NCBI GenBank assembly: GCA_020086605.1
Contig: JACBWW010000003.1
Span: 5,583,862-5,647,861 of the forward strand
Direction: 5' to 3'
From: Lanius collurio
Taxonomy: Eukaryota; Chordata; Aves; Passeriformes; Laniidae
Length of the DNA stretch: 64,000 nt
The position numbers and the translations under genes are program-made. The notes under the pieces were generated by a model. The model was not told where the DNA came from. It saw only the letters and a program-made list of their open reading frames with translations, and did no database searches. How positions within the stretch are numbered: position 1 is the stretch's first letter; every line of letters begins with the position of its first letter. This document shows positions 22,462 to 35,374 of this stretch, piece after piece.

Positions 22462-25400
22462 GTAACCATGAACCTAATTTCTTGTGGTACTGTGTCTTTT
22501 CCGTCTCCTTGATGAGTTCTGGTAGGTGCTGGTTAATGAAGCAAAAGGTGCGGTTTTTCTGACATTGGAGTTATTTTGTGCTTTCTTTAACGCTGATCTG
22601 TGCTCCCCAGTGCCTTTCAGCATGAACCTACTGGCAGCAGCACACAGGGTCTATTATTAGTGTGGGTAGGTTCCTGAGCCAGTCGTGTAAGATTAACTGC
22701 AGATCAGCAAGGACTATTTGCTGCCTCTCTGAAAGGTAATATGAGGCAGGCCCTGTAAATCTTGTCATACAAACCATGCCTGACGTTCATCTCTGTTATT
22801 TTTTTCACCGTATTAGGTAGAAGTGCAAATAGCAAAAGTGTTTTCAAGCTCTCTGAAAAACAGATTTTTTCTAACACTAATTTCAAAACATGGCTTGTTT
22901 AACTTGCAGCATTGCCTGGGCTTCCATGCTGCTGACAAATTGAGACTTTTTTCATTGTCTCAGTGTATAGCAGCATGTGTACAAACTAAAGTTCAGACCC
23001 CCAAACCCTTCATGACAGCAAATACTACCTTCCATGCTTTACCTTGGAAATGGTTTAACATAGCACTGTTCTTTCAATTACAGTGGGTAAGGAAATCTTA
23101 CAGTTTCTTTCACTGACCTTATTCGTGGATGTTCATTGTAGTTAAAATTAATTGCGTTTGAAAAGAAGTTTCATGAAACAGCATGGTCTCACTTGCGTCC
23201 ATACAAACAGCACAGACAGTTCTGGGGTCTTGTCCATGAGTGTTGTGAAACATGTTTGTCTAATGGTCTGATCCTGCCTTTGCTGGAACTTCCCAGATTC
23301 CCAGGTCAGCAGAAAGTAAGAGTGTTTGATCTATTGCCAGAAGCATAGTTGCTCCTTTTCTACCAGCAAGTCGCCAAAACTTCTTTCAAATGAGTTGTAT
23401 TCCTCATTAGGCGTTCTTGAAAATATCACCCCTCATGAGTAACACAATGCACCCCCCGTCACTCAGCTTTACACCCTAGCCTTGCATCTGTTTGTACATA
23501 AATAACATCATTTGCAATGAATGGAGCCATGTGTTTCACTGAGCTTACTCACCACCATGTACAGCTGACAAAATCTTCTTCATAACCTAGCTTTCTCAAA
23601 TAGTTCATTTTCTACTACTGGGAAAAAATAGCTGAAAAAAGGAGAAAAAGCTGAAGGTAGGCAACATTACCTTTTTAGTGTTATGTTAGTACCATATACA
23701 GCCAAATTGTGCCTCCCAGATTTTCTGACTGAATGACTTAATATGGTTGTTCAGTAAAAAGTACAGGCCCAATCTGTCCTATTATTGCCATTATTGCAAC
23801 CTGCATCATCATCATCATGGAATAGAATACAGGCACTTTCACTTTTTGGTTGCAAATCATTTCCCAGCTAAAGGTAATAAATCTCTGTGACTCCTCTGGT
23901 TAATGGCATAATGCCATTTCATTGATGGGCCCTTACCGTAATGACTGCAGCAGAATCAATGGTTTGAAAATATTAGTTCTTAAAACAGTATTCATTACAT
24001 GATGTAAATTTTTCTGCTGGCAAGACATAAGATGTTGTTTATTTAAAAATATAGTAACATATGATCAAAATGGATTTACACACAGGTGTAAAGAACTGCC
24101 TTTGGAATTGTAGGTATTTCATAAAAAAGGTGGCTCTCACAATGCATACTTTCTCTAAGAAACACCTTCAGTGGGTGTTTATGATCTCTCTGCTGGTTTT
24201 GCTGGACAAGAATGACCTGCACCCTATTCTGTATGTTTAATTCTTAGGTGGTACTTTTCAGGAAGGGAAACTGCATTTTTTTGCTGTCTTTCTGGCTTCC
24301 TCTTCCTACAGTTGTTTAGAACTGTCAGTGAGAATATGAATGACTCCCTCCTTAACTTCCATCCCTTTTGTAAGGTGGATTGAATAACCTTTTCCCACTT
24401 GCCTGGAGGAGAGGCAGGTATGTGGATCCCTCTAGGATATACATTTAACACCTTCTGGAGAGGGATAACTGCAGCGCTGCACAAAACCTGGAACACACTA
24501 GGTAGGCAAGAGTGCACTGAAACTTCAAGGCACAGGTACACTTATGAAAGTCTCTTTCACACAGGTGCAGTGGTTTTCACACTGCTGATTTACACCAGCG
24601 TAGGCACACTGCTGCAGTGCCGAGACCTGAATGAGTGGAGCTCGGCTAGGATGATTGGGAGTCTGTTAATAGCTGCGGAACCAGGGTGCTCCCTGCGCTG
24701 TACCTTACAAATGGATATAACCAAGTTGTTTACTCTGTGGTGGTGATTGATGGCTCTTCTGTAGTGAGGTTTTCTTCTGATGAACTGTTTGGCACATTGT
24801 GATGGGGCCAATGACCCATGGGGTTGCTGCCATGGATTCCGTACGTGGCTGAGCACATGTGAGTTTTAGTTTTAACTTTTGCTGGAACATCAGCGTATTA
24901 GAAACAAAACACCAATTAAATTCTAAAGGTTCTCTTTCAAGTGGATAGCTTTGATCTTATCATTGATGGAGGGAGTAGGCAGGTTGAAAAGGATCATTGG
25001 CTGAAGGAGATGATCCCAAGACACCTCAGCAATAATGAAAAGGGTTGGTGATATCCTCCCACTAAAAACAGACAAAGTGATCATTCTTAAGCAGAATGAT
25101 TAGGGAATTGAGAGCATTCATTTTTAGAAGGCCATGTGGTAGAGGAAAAGATTTGGTAGCAGGCAGCTCTCCTCCCTAGGCTGACTGCATGATTAAAAAT
25201 GCCAGGTTACTTCAGACTTTTTTAGTGAGGTCTTCAACCCTGGAGTGCTATGTGCCCTGAGACTATAGCAGGGAATAAAAAGGATGTTGTAGATTGTACA
25301 GGTCACTGCTCATTTCTGTTCAGATTAGTCTGAATAACCAGCTGTAAGAGCTATCATTTCTCTGAAGTCAAAGAGCATTTAACAGTTTAAATCATTCTGA

Positions 25401-26388
25401 CTAAATTATTCAGAAATTATAGGGGCTTTTTGTTTTTACCCTGAAAGAACTTGTTTAATTTGCTTTTCTGCATGTTCTTCAAGTCCCTCTTTAAATGGGA
25501 CTGTACAGGTACCAGAATGTCCATGTTACTGTTATTGGCCTTTTTTCCATTATTACTATATAAGCACCATAAATGAGTAATGACTTTCTATGAAGGGACA
25601 CGTGCATTTGTTTCACTCACTGCTGTCTGACATTTAAAATTAGTGGACATGTCATAAACTAAGTAAGGTTTTGGCTTGACTGGCCTACACAATCAGGTGA
25701 CAACTGATTTTTTTCCCCTGTGGTTGCTCCACTGCACACACTGGGAGAAGCTCACAGAAGCAGCCTTGTGTATGCCACTGGTAACATGCATAAATAAGTT
25801 AACATATATGTGTCTTCTCCTGCCCACTGACCTTCTGTGGTTATAATGACTAGGACACTAAGAATGGTGAGGTCAAGATGGGAATGGTAGTCTGGAAACC
25901 TGAGGCCGAAGCACTTTCATCAGAAGTGGCAGTAGAAATCAGGGTGTCAGGAGCTCAGGAGATTGCCATTAATTTGGTACCATTTGGGCATAAGAATGGC
26001 AGGCTCAAAAATGGCCCTGCAGAACAAAATCTTTAGTAGCATGGAGTTAAATAGCTCACCCAGAGCAGACTGTGCTAGGTGGCTCGTATTTGATAATTTT
26101 TCTGCTTTGCAGAAACATGGGAGGTCTTCTCCTTTCTCATAGTTATGTGCCTGGTATCTTATAACTGATAATCTGGAAAAACAACAGATGTCAGTGCATT
26201 GTGTTGAAATGTGAAGTGAAGCTTGCAATGGGTTTCTGAAAGTGTTTCTAAGGCTGTCTTTGTCAACTGTGTAATATTTTCATTAAAAATCTTGGTACAG
26301 GAAAGGTGTGATACTAGTAAAAAAAGAATGTACTCAAAATTAGAAGCTATCAGTTCATAGAAAAAAAATATAGACAAAGAACCAAATT

Positions 26389-26418
26389 ACTTTTATACTT
26401 TTATACTTTTACTTTTAT
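26389..26418. repeat. Short ACTTTTAT tandem repeat
   Basis: About four units of ACTTTTAT occur, one of them shortened to ACTTTT, inside the CAVIN4 intron. It is a minor minisatellite-like slippage array. Confidence 0.8.
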
Positions 26419-27363
26419 AGCTGGAATAAAGCTAATTTGAGTGTACATGGTGCTAATTCCTGTCATTTTAGCTCTGATCTGAAACCATAAATGGATGTCT
26501 CCAGTCCTGGAGACAACTGAGTCTGGACAAAACTACCTTCTAGAACTCATGGGTAGAGAAGAAACCTAAATTGCTAATAGAGTGTGAAAACTTAAAGGGA
26601 AAAAAATGGTATAAATTATCTGACTACCTCTGACAGCAGAATACTGGTCTCAACAGCCCAGCGACACAGGGCCTTTGTTGGAGCCTTGTGGCAGAAACCT
26701 TATAAATATTTTTACAGCTGGGACAGGTAATTGCCTTTGCTGAGAATACAGAGAATAAAATAAACCCAAGGATTGTGTCAGAGAGTGTCGCAAGAGCCCT
26801 TTGTTTGCAGTGTTGAGCCCAGTGTTCCAGTTTAAAGTGCAGAGCTGGCCCTGTGCTGTGCAGCAGCCACTCATAGAGAGTGTCAACCAGCTACAGAAAA
26901 ACTGTGTTTGTAGTGATATGTTTACTAGAAACGAGGAGAAAGGAAAATTTAAAGAAAGAATAATAATAAAAACCCCAGATGTTGGGCTATTTCTGTGTTC
27001 CTAAAATGAAATAGCTTGCATTTTCCACAGGACTGTGTTCATACCAGATTATAAACTTGACTCAACACCATTTGATCTGGTGCCCCCAGACCTGTTCCTC
27101 ACAGGGGACAGACTGTCCTCTTCTGAGAGCTGCCATTGATTTTTCTTAACCTATTAGCCCTGAGTGGTGGAAACAGCTGATCTTAGTTTACATTTGGCTG
27201 GATGCAGCTGTTCAGGGCTTCCCTTGTGGTTACCCTGCAAGTCAGCAGAGGAGCACAGTTACAATGTAAGCCTCCAGTGTTGTGTCCCTTCTCTGTGGTC
27301 ATACAGGCTGCTTGGAACTGCCACCAGGAACTGTGGCTGGCTGCTCTGGGCACATGTGTGTCT

Positions 27364-27450
27364 TAGAATGGAATCATAGAATCACTTAGATTGCAAAAGA
27401 CCCCTTGAGATCATCAAGTCCAGCTGTTCAGCAACACCCTTCATTCCTGT
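27364..27450 (-). mobile_element. CR1 LINE 3' terminal fragment
   Basis: The plus strand reads GGAATCATAGAATCACTTAG, then TTGCAAAAGACCCCTTGAGA, then TCATCAAGTCCAGCTG. This is the reverse complement of the hallmark avian CR1 3' end (ATCTTTAAGG..CCAACC..ATTCTATGATTC). Only the extreme 3' tail is clear, as expected of the common 5'-truncated CR1 insertions. The element lies antisense within the CAVIN4 intron. Confidence 0.85.
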
Positions 27451-30400
27451 GACACAGATTTGGGGATTGACTTCACTGGAGACATGCAGGTGGGATTCAT
27501 ATTCTCAGCACTACTGAAGATAGACAAACCTTGCAATTATTCCTTTAGTACAGGACTGAAGCTGATCAAAACAGCACAGGAACAGAGATGAGGAATATGT
27601 GAAGTCACAAACAGGAAGTTTAGGAATTGGGACAGGACTCATCTTGCCAGGCATTAGACATCAGTAACACAGATGTTTTTACATTTGGCTTGTATACTCC
27701 TTTCAAGGAAGCAGAGAGAAGTGTGTGGAACCTGATTCTCCCAACCTGTCATAGACATCTGCTTCTGCATACACTTTCTACATTATAAGTATCTGCTCTC
27801 CCCATGTAGTTAAAAGGTTGTCCAGAAATGAGTTCATATGGAGACACATTTGCAAGGGCAGCCAAGTTCAGCAGCTCCTGATAACTAGCTTTCACTTGTA
27901 CTTGAGAACTCTTCCCTGGTCTAGCTGACTTGCAGGAGTAGTCACCATGTGATGAATGAATGAATCAAAACATTGCCAAATATATTTATTTTGCCTTGTG
28001 ATGTTTTTTCTCCTTCACTTACAATGGGTTTCCAGAAAAACTGGAAATGAGAAATTTCACCAGTTTGATTGCAAGCCCGAGAACTGACCTGCAGATCTAT
28101 TCCCTGTTCCATAAAGCAATAGCAAAGCAGAGAAAGTGTGAAGCTTTTGTTTTCCCCTGAAGCTGCAGTCGTCCTTTTTATGCAGCATGTGGTAGCCTGG
28201 AGCCAAGACTTCTCCACTGATGTGGTGTAACTGGGAAGTGGCTGCTCATTGACTGCTGCAAGCTACAGACACGATAATGGGACAACGAGCTGAGTTCCTT
28301 TGTAGTCATTGTATGCTGGTGGTTGAATTAATGAATTTCTGTCACAGTTTAAACAAAAGGGTTGTGTGTTGGGCTTCACAAAAGAGAAATGAGGGGAGAT
28401 GACTGTTCTGATCAGGCTGGTTTTCTGTTGTGTAAAAATAATTCTAAATGTAGCAACAGCACTTGGCCATACACTCTTATATGCTGAAGTGTTTATTCTC
28501 TGTCTACTTGATAAAATTTCTTAGGTGGCCTTTTAAAATAATCCTATTTTGCTCTCATCTGAGCAGCTTTTTGGCCTTCTGGCAGAGATTCTGAAATGAC
28601 ATATTTGCAGAAGAAATGAAGAGATCACTTGAGATTTATACAGCTTCACTCTTAACTGTTAGAATATGAGTAAAAGTACTGAATGATTTGTAATTGCTTA
28701 TTCATCAGTGGTTTCGTATTGATTTAGAGCACAATTTCAAGGAGATGTTTTGCTGATTTACTTTGGCTACCAGTCTGAATAACAAATCATTCATTCAACA
28801 TGCAAATTTCTAAGATTTTTTTAAAACATTGTGGCAATGCAGTTTCCTGCCCATAAGCTGCCCATCATTTGCATCACTAGTTGTCATAGACACAGCAGCG
28901 GTACCAGAGCAGGTGCTGGGCAGCCTTTGACCATTTTGCTGCTTCGTGCTCTGCTTCAGAATTGTCAGGTGATCACCAGTCAGTCCCATCTGTGCTTATG
29001 TTAATCATCACCTGCACTTTCCCTGTCACACATCCCAAGGCTGAAAGATAATTTGCTGTGACCTTTTCCCTGTGCAACACAATGACTCCAAGCTATGGAG
29101 TTTCAGCAGTCTCTCCTCCCTACTTATGCTGTGAGCAGTTTCTCTAGGATCATTTTGAGTCTGATTTCATATATACAGTACGCAATTTTATAGATACATA
29201 TATTATTTTAGATATATAAAAAATGAATTATTTGATCATTCTGGTTTTCTGTTTTATTTTAAAAAGCTTTGTTCTGCTAAAATGTTGATTGAAATTAGGT
29301 AATAGTTGAGAGCTGATAACTGTTCCCTTTATTAAAGCTGTTTAGAGTTATATTTTCAAGCTATTTGGAAAGAGAGCGCAAAACCAGCTTATAGCATTTC
29401 TAGCAAATATTTACAGTGTATTACTTTTTCTTCTCTTTGCCAACTTTGGAAGCCAGTCTGAGTTTTGGAATACAAACCTAGAATACATGTGCCAAAAAAC
29501 AGGAAAAGACAAGGGATGTAAAGCTCTTGAATTGGCTACATTCATTAAAATGCCTTCATATTCAATTATTTTTTATTTTCAAATGATATAATAAAATTAT
29601 TACTGAAACTATCATTAAAAGTGTTTATGTACTTAAAACATAAGTATTGTTTTAAGGTGGCATTATGTCGCTGTATCACTTAGCAAATCACGTGAGCTCT
29701 CAATGAAAAACACACATTTTCTTAAGGAAAATAAAAGTACTGCTGCTATTAATTATTGATCCCATCTGTGCTCGCAAAGAGTGGAAATTTAGCTAATAAG
29801 TCTGTGAGGGAATCTTTTCAACAACGCTTTATTCTTCTCCCAGCCTTACAGTCCTTGCTGAAGGCATGATGCTCTTCCAGCTTTGGCTTCTTAGTGCAGC
29901 AGTAAGTGAAGGCTGCTTTTAGAGCCAGCCTGATCTTTGCCAGGACACCATGCATACAAAATACCTGGGACATTGCAAAACAATTTGCTCTGCCATTTTC
30001 CCTTTTCTCTTCCCGGAGGAGAGCCTCATTGTGCAGGCAGGGTTATCAAGCAGGCACATTCTGAAACAGCCTCTTTTCTCCTGCGGGTTTCAATTATCTG
30101 AGCATTGCCACCTTGAGAGTCTCATAGTGTTGATGAGAGGCACTGCCACGTTTAAGATTATTTACCTACTGGTTTTAAGGTTTCAGTGAGGTGGAGAAGT
30201 CAGGACCTTTCCCTTTGCGTGGTTAAGGAGCAGGTGCATTAACCTTCTTTCATAAATGCTTAACTATATCCTATGGGGAAGAAAATGCTACTGCTTTGAT
30301 CCCTTCCTTGTGGTCACAAGATGCCAGCAGTGCCTGCAAACTGGTCACTGTTCCCTCCCATGGGTGCTGAGCAGCTAGAATTTTGGCAGCCGATGGAAAG

Positions 30401-33400
30401 GTTGAAGAACAGAAGGAGGGTTTGAAGGACACAAGCTATGTCCCCTTGAAATTTTTCTAATTGTAAATTAGACTGAAATGAGAGCAGAGGGTGAAAATGC
30501 AAGTGATGGAGTCAGACTTCGTTGGGTTTCAATATTCTCTGCCCCTGGAGCGATCTGTTCAAATCAATGCCATGCAGGCCGTCTTCATCAAAGCTGAGGG
30601 TTACTTACACGTTTACTTTGTATTCAGATGGGCCCTTAAGAACTCAAAATTCTTTGGCTAGGCATATTTGAGAGGTTAAATACCCAAAAAATAGGAAAAA
30701 ACAAATTTCATGTTTTAGATGCTTTCTTAGCAAACTCTCTTTGCTGAGGCCTTCACCAGCCACTCCTGAGCTGTGCACTTGTGCTGTTATGGTGTTGTAC
30801 CTTTTAAGTTTTGTCTGTTTAAGATTTTTCTTAAGCAGTGGATCTAACTACCCTGCAACTGCAAAGGTCTCTGGGATTTTTCTGTATCATTCAACCAATG
30901 CTTTCAGTCCCTCCTTTGCTACCACAAAATCTGAAGTCTTTTTCCTTTCACGCTTCATTTCCTTTGACACACATGCATTTCTCCAGAACATTTACAGTTT
31001 CAACACGCAATCTAATCTGACTCCTTTTTCCCCTCTCTCCTCCTACATCAATTCACAACACACAAACCCTCTTCTCAGCACCCTTGTCCCCTGACAAGAT
31101 TCAGATCTACATGCATGGTACCTGAGCCATGGCATGTTTGCTCAGAACAGATGTCAGCTCTGGGAGACAGAGAGAAGGATTCAAAACAGAGCCAGCTTTG
31201 CAGAAGAGTGTTTATTTCTTTGTGTTGGAACCCAGCTTCATTCTCAAACTGGTGAAAAATGCCCAAATGTTTCTGTGTTAGTGGAGGGGCCATATAAGTG
31301 TGAGAAAGTGGGAGATGCATAATAAAAACATGTGTGTTACATTTCTTGTACGAACCAAGACAACTTCCAAATCAACCACTTACATGACAGATTTACCAAC
31401 TCTTTTCTTGGAAGAGAAGGAAAAATATTGTTCTGTTTGAAAGGTCTATTTCCATTGTGTTGAAAGGTGGATACCTCTTCAGGAGACTATGGTCAAGGAG
31501 CAACTATGGCCAACAAACAAACCAGGACCAGTGTGAGCACCCTCTGCAGGTGCTCCTTCTAGGAGAAGTGATGAAAGGGAAAGGGAATGCTCAGCTTCCA
31601 CAGATTTGCTTTTGGATGCTGGCCTGTGCATGTCTTCAGTATTTGCCAGTAGATGAGGCAAGCAGAGTACATGTCCTATGTATTAATTGATAGATAGCCC
31701 ATATGATTGCATGCCTCTTTCCTCAAGAAATCATGTTAAAAATAATTGACTGCTTGGTATAATCTTTACAGTGAAATAATCTTCTGTCCTCATTTTAGAT
31801 CCTCCCTTACCTCCCATGAGGTGGTGGTGGTGGTAGGTACAAGTTCTTCGTAGCAAAATGCTTAAGCAGAATTTTAACAAAAAGCTTGCAAGCAGCATCA
31901 ATGGCTCAACTCCCTTCTCACCCTTCCTGAACATTGGACTGCCCACTCCTGCTATTCCCAGTCCCATCTGCTTTCTAGAAAAAGGAGAAAGCTCTCACCC
32001 AGTTTAGGGCTTTGTTCTGTGCTGCTGAAATCAGTAGGTGTTTGGTCTTCGGTTTTAGTGAGCCTATAAAGGAGCTGGTAGCTATATGCTTTGATTCCAT
32101 CTGTTCCCCCCCTGGTACTAAAGGGTCTTCTTCCTGTCTTAGGAGGGATGAGCTCCTCTCTGCTCTCTGCCCCACAGATATCTAGTGATAAGAAGAAATG
32201 AGTTAGGAGCAGGAGAGAGAAAGGAAGCAGATGAAAAAGCTCACCTGCAGAGACTAGATCACTGTATTTTTATTCCAAAACCTTCCTAACATGCTAGACA
32301 GGTGCACTAATACTTTCCACTTCAGTAACATCCAGAAATCTTGAGAGGAGATAGAAACTCGTACTAATGTTTTGCCTTGCTACATTTGATTCTGCAAGAT
32401 GTGTGCAGAGACCAAGGAAAAGAAGAAAATCAAAGATTTGGCAAAGTTTATGCTGCAAGTCTGTAGGAGAATGAAAATATTCCTGAGGATCTGCAGTTCT
32501 AATTTCTGTGTCTTATCTAGAAGATCTTCATCTCACGTGTTCTTGTCCATAACTTTTAATTCTAATGTGTGTATGAAATCTAAAGTGCTCTCTTCTTCAG
32601 CTAACAGACTAAAGGTAAATACATAAATAAATAAAAATCTAGCAATTGACAAAAAGTACAGACCGATTCTTCTTCCTAAGGAGGACAACTTAAATATTGC
32701 AGAGAAAATAGTCTCTCTGCCTTCCCTCCTTTTAAAAAGTAATCTTCATATGAAAGGCATATTCATCTCCCCGTATTGTATTCATCTCTGTAAGTACTGA
32801 AATGTCAGAATATTCATTCTGGAAATATTTTTGTTATCATTTCAGTTGAAGGAATGGGGTGTAATTTAAAAACTTTGAGGAATTATTATCCAGCTGTGTT
32901 TTAGTTAATTTTCAGGAAAAAAAAAGAGATTATGTTTATATGTAGACGTCTTTATATAATTAATGTTAATTTGCACATGTTAATGAAGATGATTATTAGC
33001 AAAGCATTGTAGTTTTGTTCCTGCTGTTTTCGACAGATGAGTTGAATAACATTCTACTGTAATCAATGTAACATAATTTATCCCTATTTTTTCTAAGCAT
33101 TAACAAGTATTTTACTAGAAGGTTTTTATAGAAGCCAAAGCATGATGAGAGACCCTTAAGTGGGCTTTATCTGTTGAATAGCTCAGTGTATGTTATTTTA
33201 TGTATTGCTAGCACTCAGTAAAATAACATGATTCACTACTAATGAGTCACTGTGAAAAATGACAGACATCTTTTTGGCTGGAAACAAGTTCACAGCAAAA
33301 TTTCATGGGTTCACAGCCTGAATATTTTCTACATTAGGATTGTAATACTGAGGATAGAGTCCTGACACTGTCAGGCCTCAGAAATCACCTGAAGTGGTAG

Positions 33401-34714
33401 TACTAATGGGAAACATCTTAGAGAGTGTAATACAGCTGTTGTACCTGTTTGCACCCCAAAGGGCTGCTCCTCCTGGGAGAACAGCACATGCACGTGCATG
33501 GAAAAACCTGGGAGGGAAGAAGGAGGTGGCATTGTCCACCTCATGCAACTCCTACAAGTTACAATTTTTCTACTCTGCACACACTGCACTTCTAGGTAGA
33601 AGTAACTCACTGATACTGAGTCACGAACTCGTACTGTCCATGCAGATCGGGGAAACAACTTATTTAGGAGATTCTCTCTGATCTGGTAAATCCTTCATCA
33701 CTATAAACGTTTTTCCCCTTTTTATTTTTCTCGGATGTCCTTTACCATTATCTGATTCTAGGTAATTTTTTTTTGTTTACTGTGGATAGTTTTTGGAAGT
33801 CTTCCATGTCTTTGAGCTTTGGGCTTCTAGCCATTTTTCTTTGGAGAGGCTGCATGAATTCCTAGGGCTAAGAGATCTAGGATAGTCACCACTTCCAAGT
33901 ATGTGGCTGATACACATAAGATGTGTGATCTAAATATATAATTCTGCATTCTCAAACAGGCCACCAAACTCACCACAGGAGACAAAGGTGCTTGCTCAGG
34001 AATATCATACATTTTCAGATGGAACAAATCAAGTTCACCTCAACGATGGTACAGGTTCTGAGTGAATTGAATGTTACTGGGTTTACCAAAAACCATCTCC
34101 CTGCTTTACTGACTTTGTCCCCTTGTGCAGCCAGCACATGTAAGTTAATATGTAAGGGTACATCCCCTTCTGGACAGAAATGGAAAATGTTTGCTAAGTT
34201 CCAAATAGTCAAAAATACACAACTGTCTTGGTAATAGTAGTAGACTAAAGCTACTTATATAATTGAGGCATTTGCTTGGACAGTGTAGAGCTCACACAAG
34301 CCCAAGAGCCTCTTTTGTCGACAGAGTGTCTACTTTTATCGGCGAGGAATAATGGATCATGGTCCAGTCCAGAGAAGCAGATAAGCTCACAAAAAAAAAA
34401 GACCTAGACAAGTCTGCTCTGAAAAGTAGAGGCCAGTACCCATAGGACCATTGCATTAATTAATTTCAGGTAGAACCACATTGAAAAGAAGTCTTTAATC
34501 ATGCATATAATATCTTTACAGAACTTGGCAAGGGTTTCTTTTGCCATTTGTGTTATGCACAGATCGAGTACGATGGTACAAGCCTACCTTACTTTGTTAC
34601 AGAATTATATTTCCACTAATTAATTGCAAGCCAACCAAAAAAAAAAGCAAAAATTGAATCACCACCTTTTTGAAACACACTTGCTGGAACATGACTCTGT
34701 GCTTTCATTCACAG

Positions 34715-35374
34715 GAGGAAACCGAATGTCCTTCATCTCTCTCTGTTATCAAAGAGATGACAGCAGGTGAAACTATAGAGGACGATTTCTTCCCACCTGA
34801 TGATCTGTCTTCTGATGAAGAATATTATATCGAAGAAAGCAAAGCAACCAAGTTTAAGAAATCAGGCATGAGGCGCATTGATGACATCAAAAAGGCATTT
34901 TCAAGGGAAAATATCCAAAAGACAAGACAAAATTTTGGCAAGAAGGTAAACAGGCTTCAAACTAGGATAGTGACCCCTGAGAGGAGAGAGAGAATCAGGC
35001 AGTCAGGAGAGAGACTGAAACAATCTGGGATAAGAATCAAGAAAACCATTTCACAAGCTGCTCCGACAAAGGAGACATTCAAGATCCATAAAAAAAATAA
35101 AGAACGAGCAGGAGCTGAAGGTCAGGAGGGGATCCAGGAAGCCAGCATACACATCGCCTCTGAGCTCCCAGCAGCAGAGCCCTTCACTGAAGAAATCTCT
35201 TACACAGAAGTGATCACTAAGGTAAAGAAAGACAAGAATAATGCAACAAAAGCTGCTTCCCAGTCAGCTGAAATAGGGGTGACTATCCCAGAAGTCGTCC
35301 TTAAGCAGGAAAGAAAAGAAGGAGGAGGAGGTGATGATGATGTCCCTTTGCTAGACTTAAAGCAATCAGCATAA
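34715..35374 (+). CDS. CAVIN4: CAVIN4 (MURC) exon 2: acidic, basic/HR2 and C-terminal regions
   Basis: Exon 2 encodes residues 138-356 and starts in phase 0 with EETECPSSLSVIK. In order it contains an acidic segment (about 156-180) with DLSSDEEYYIEES, then a basic HR2-like segment with KKAFSRENIQKTRQN, VNRLQTRIVTPERRER and the QSGER motif. A variable, poorly conserved middle follows, and then the conserved C terminus PLLDLKQSA before TAA (35372-35374). The total of 356 residues compares with 364 in human. The acceptor is CACAG at 34710-34714; the open frame and ATG at 34670 before it are intronic. Human MURC carries several consecutive QSGER(L/F)-type repeats. Here there are only two (RQSGERLKQSGIRIKK), which accounts for part of the length difference. 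Confidence 0.95.
   Translation, partial: EETECPSSLSVIKEMTAGETIEDDFFPPDDLSSDEEYYIEESKATKFKKSGMRRIDDIKKAFSRENIQKTRQNFGKKVNRLQTRIVTPERRERIRQSGERLKQSGIRIKKTISQAAPTKETFKIHKKNKERAGAEGQEGIQEASIHIASELPAAEPFTEEISYTEVITKVKKDKNNATKAASQSAEIGVTIPEVVLKQERKEGGGGDDDVPLLDLKQSA

Larger units (their letters stand above)
22462..34714 (+). other. CAVIN4: CAVIN4 intron
   Basis: The single intron interrupting the CAVIN4 coding region is 12.25 kb, with donor GTAACC and acceptor TTCATTCACAG. It holds a small CR1 3' end (about 27364-27450), a short ACTTTTAT tandem array (26389-26418) and a GGT microsatellite (31821-31834). No exon on either strand was recognised. Open frames of 60 to 117 codons (for example 24399-24746 and 30741-31094) show no domain. 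Confidence 0.85.

Noticed and set aside
22462..22512. CAVIN4 exon 1 reading on past the donor site
   Set aside because: The continuation is intron sequence after a good GTAACC donor, and family similarity stops exactly at the Gln codon before it.
24399..24746. 115-codon open frame in the CAVIN4 intron
   Set aside because: It has no domain, no flanking splice or promoter support, and overlapping frames of similar length on the opposite strand.
34670..34714. In-frame ATG upstream of CAVIN4 exon 2 as an alternative start
   Set aside because: The 45 bases before 34715 form the intron's 3' end with acceptor CACAG. Exon 1 joins in phase 0 and the protein is continuous with the family only from 34715.
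22051..35374. CAVIN2 (SDPR) as the identity of the cavin gene
   Set aside because: The N-terminal [10 protein letters not shown], the DLSSDEEYY segment, the RIVTPERRER-QSGER stretch and the LLDLK C terminus match CAVIN4/MURC, and the length (356) fits it.
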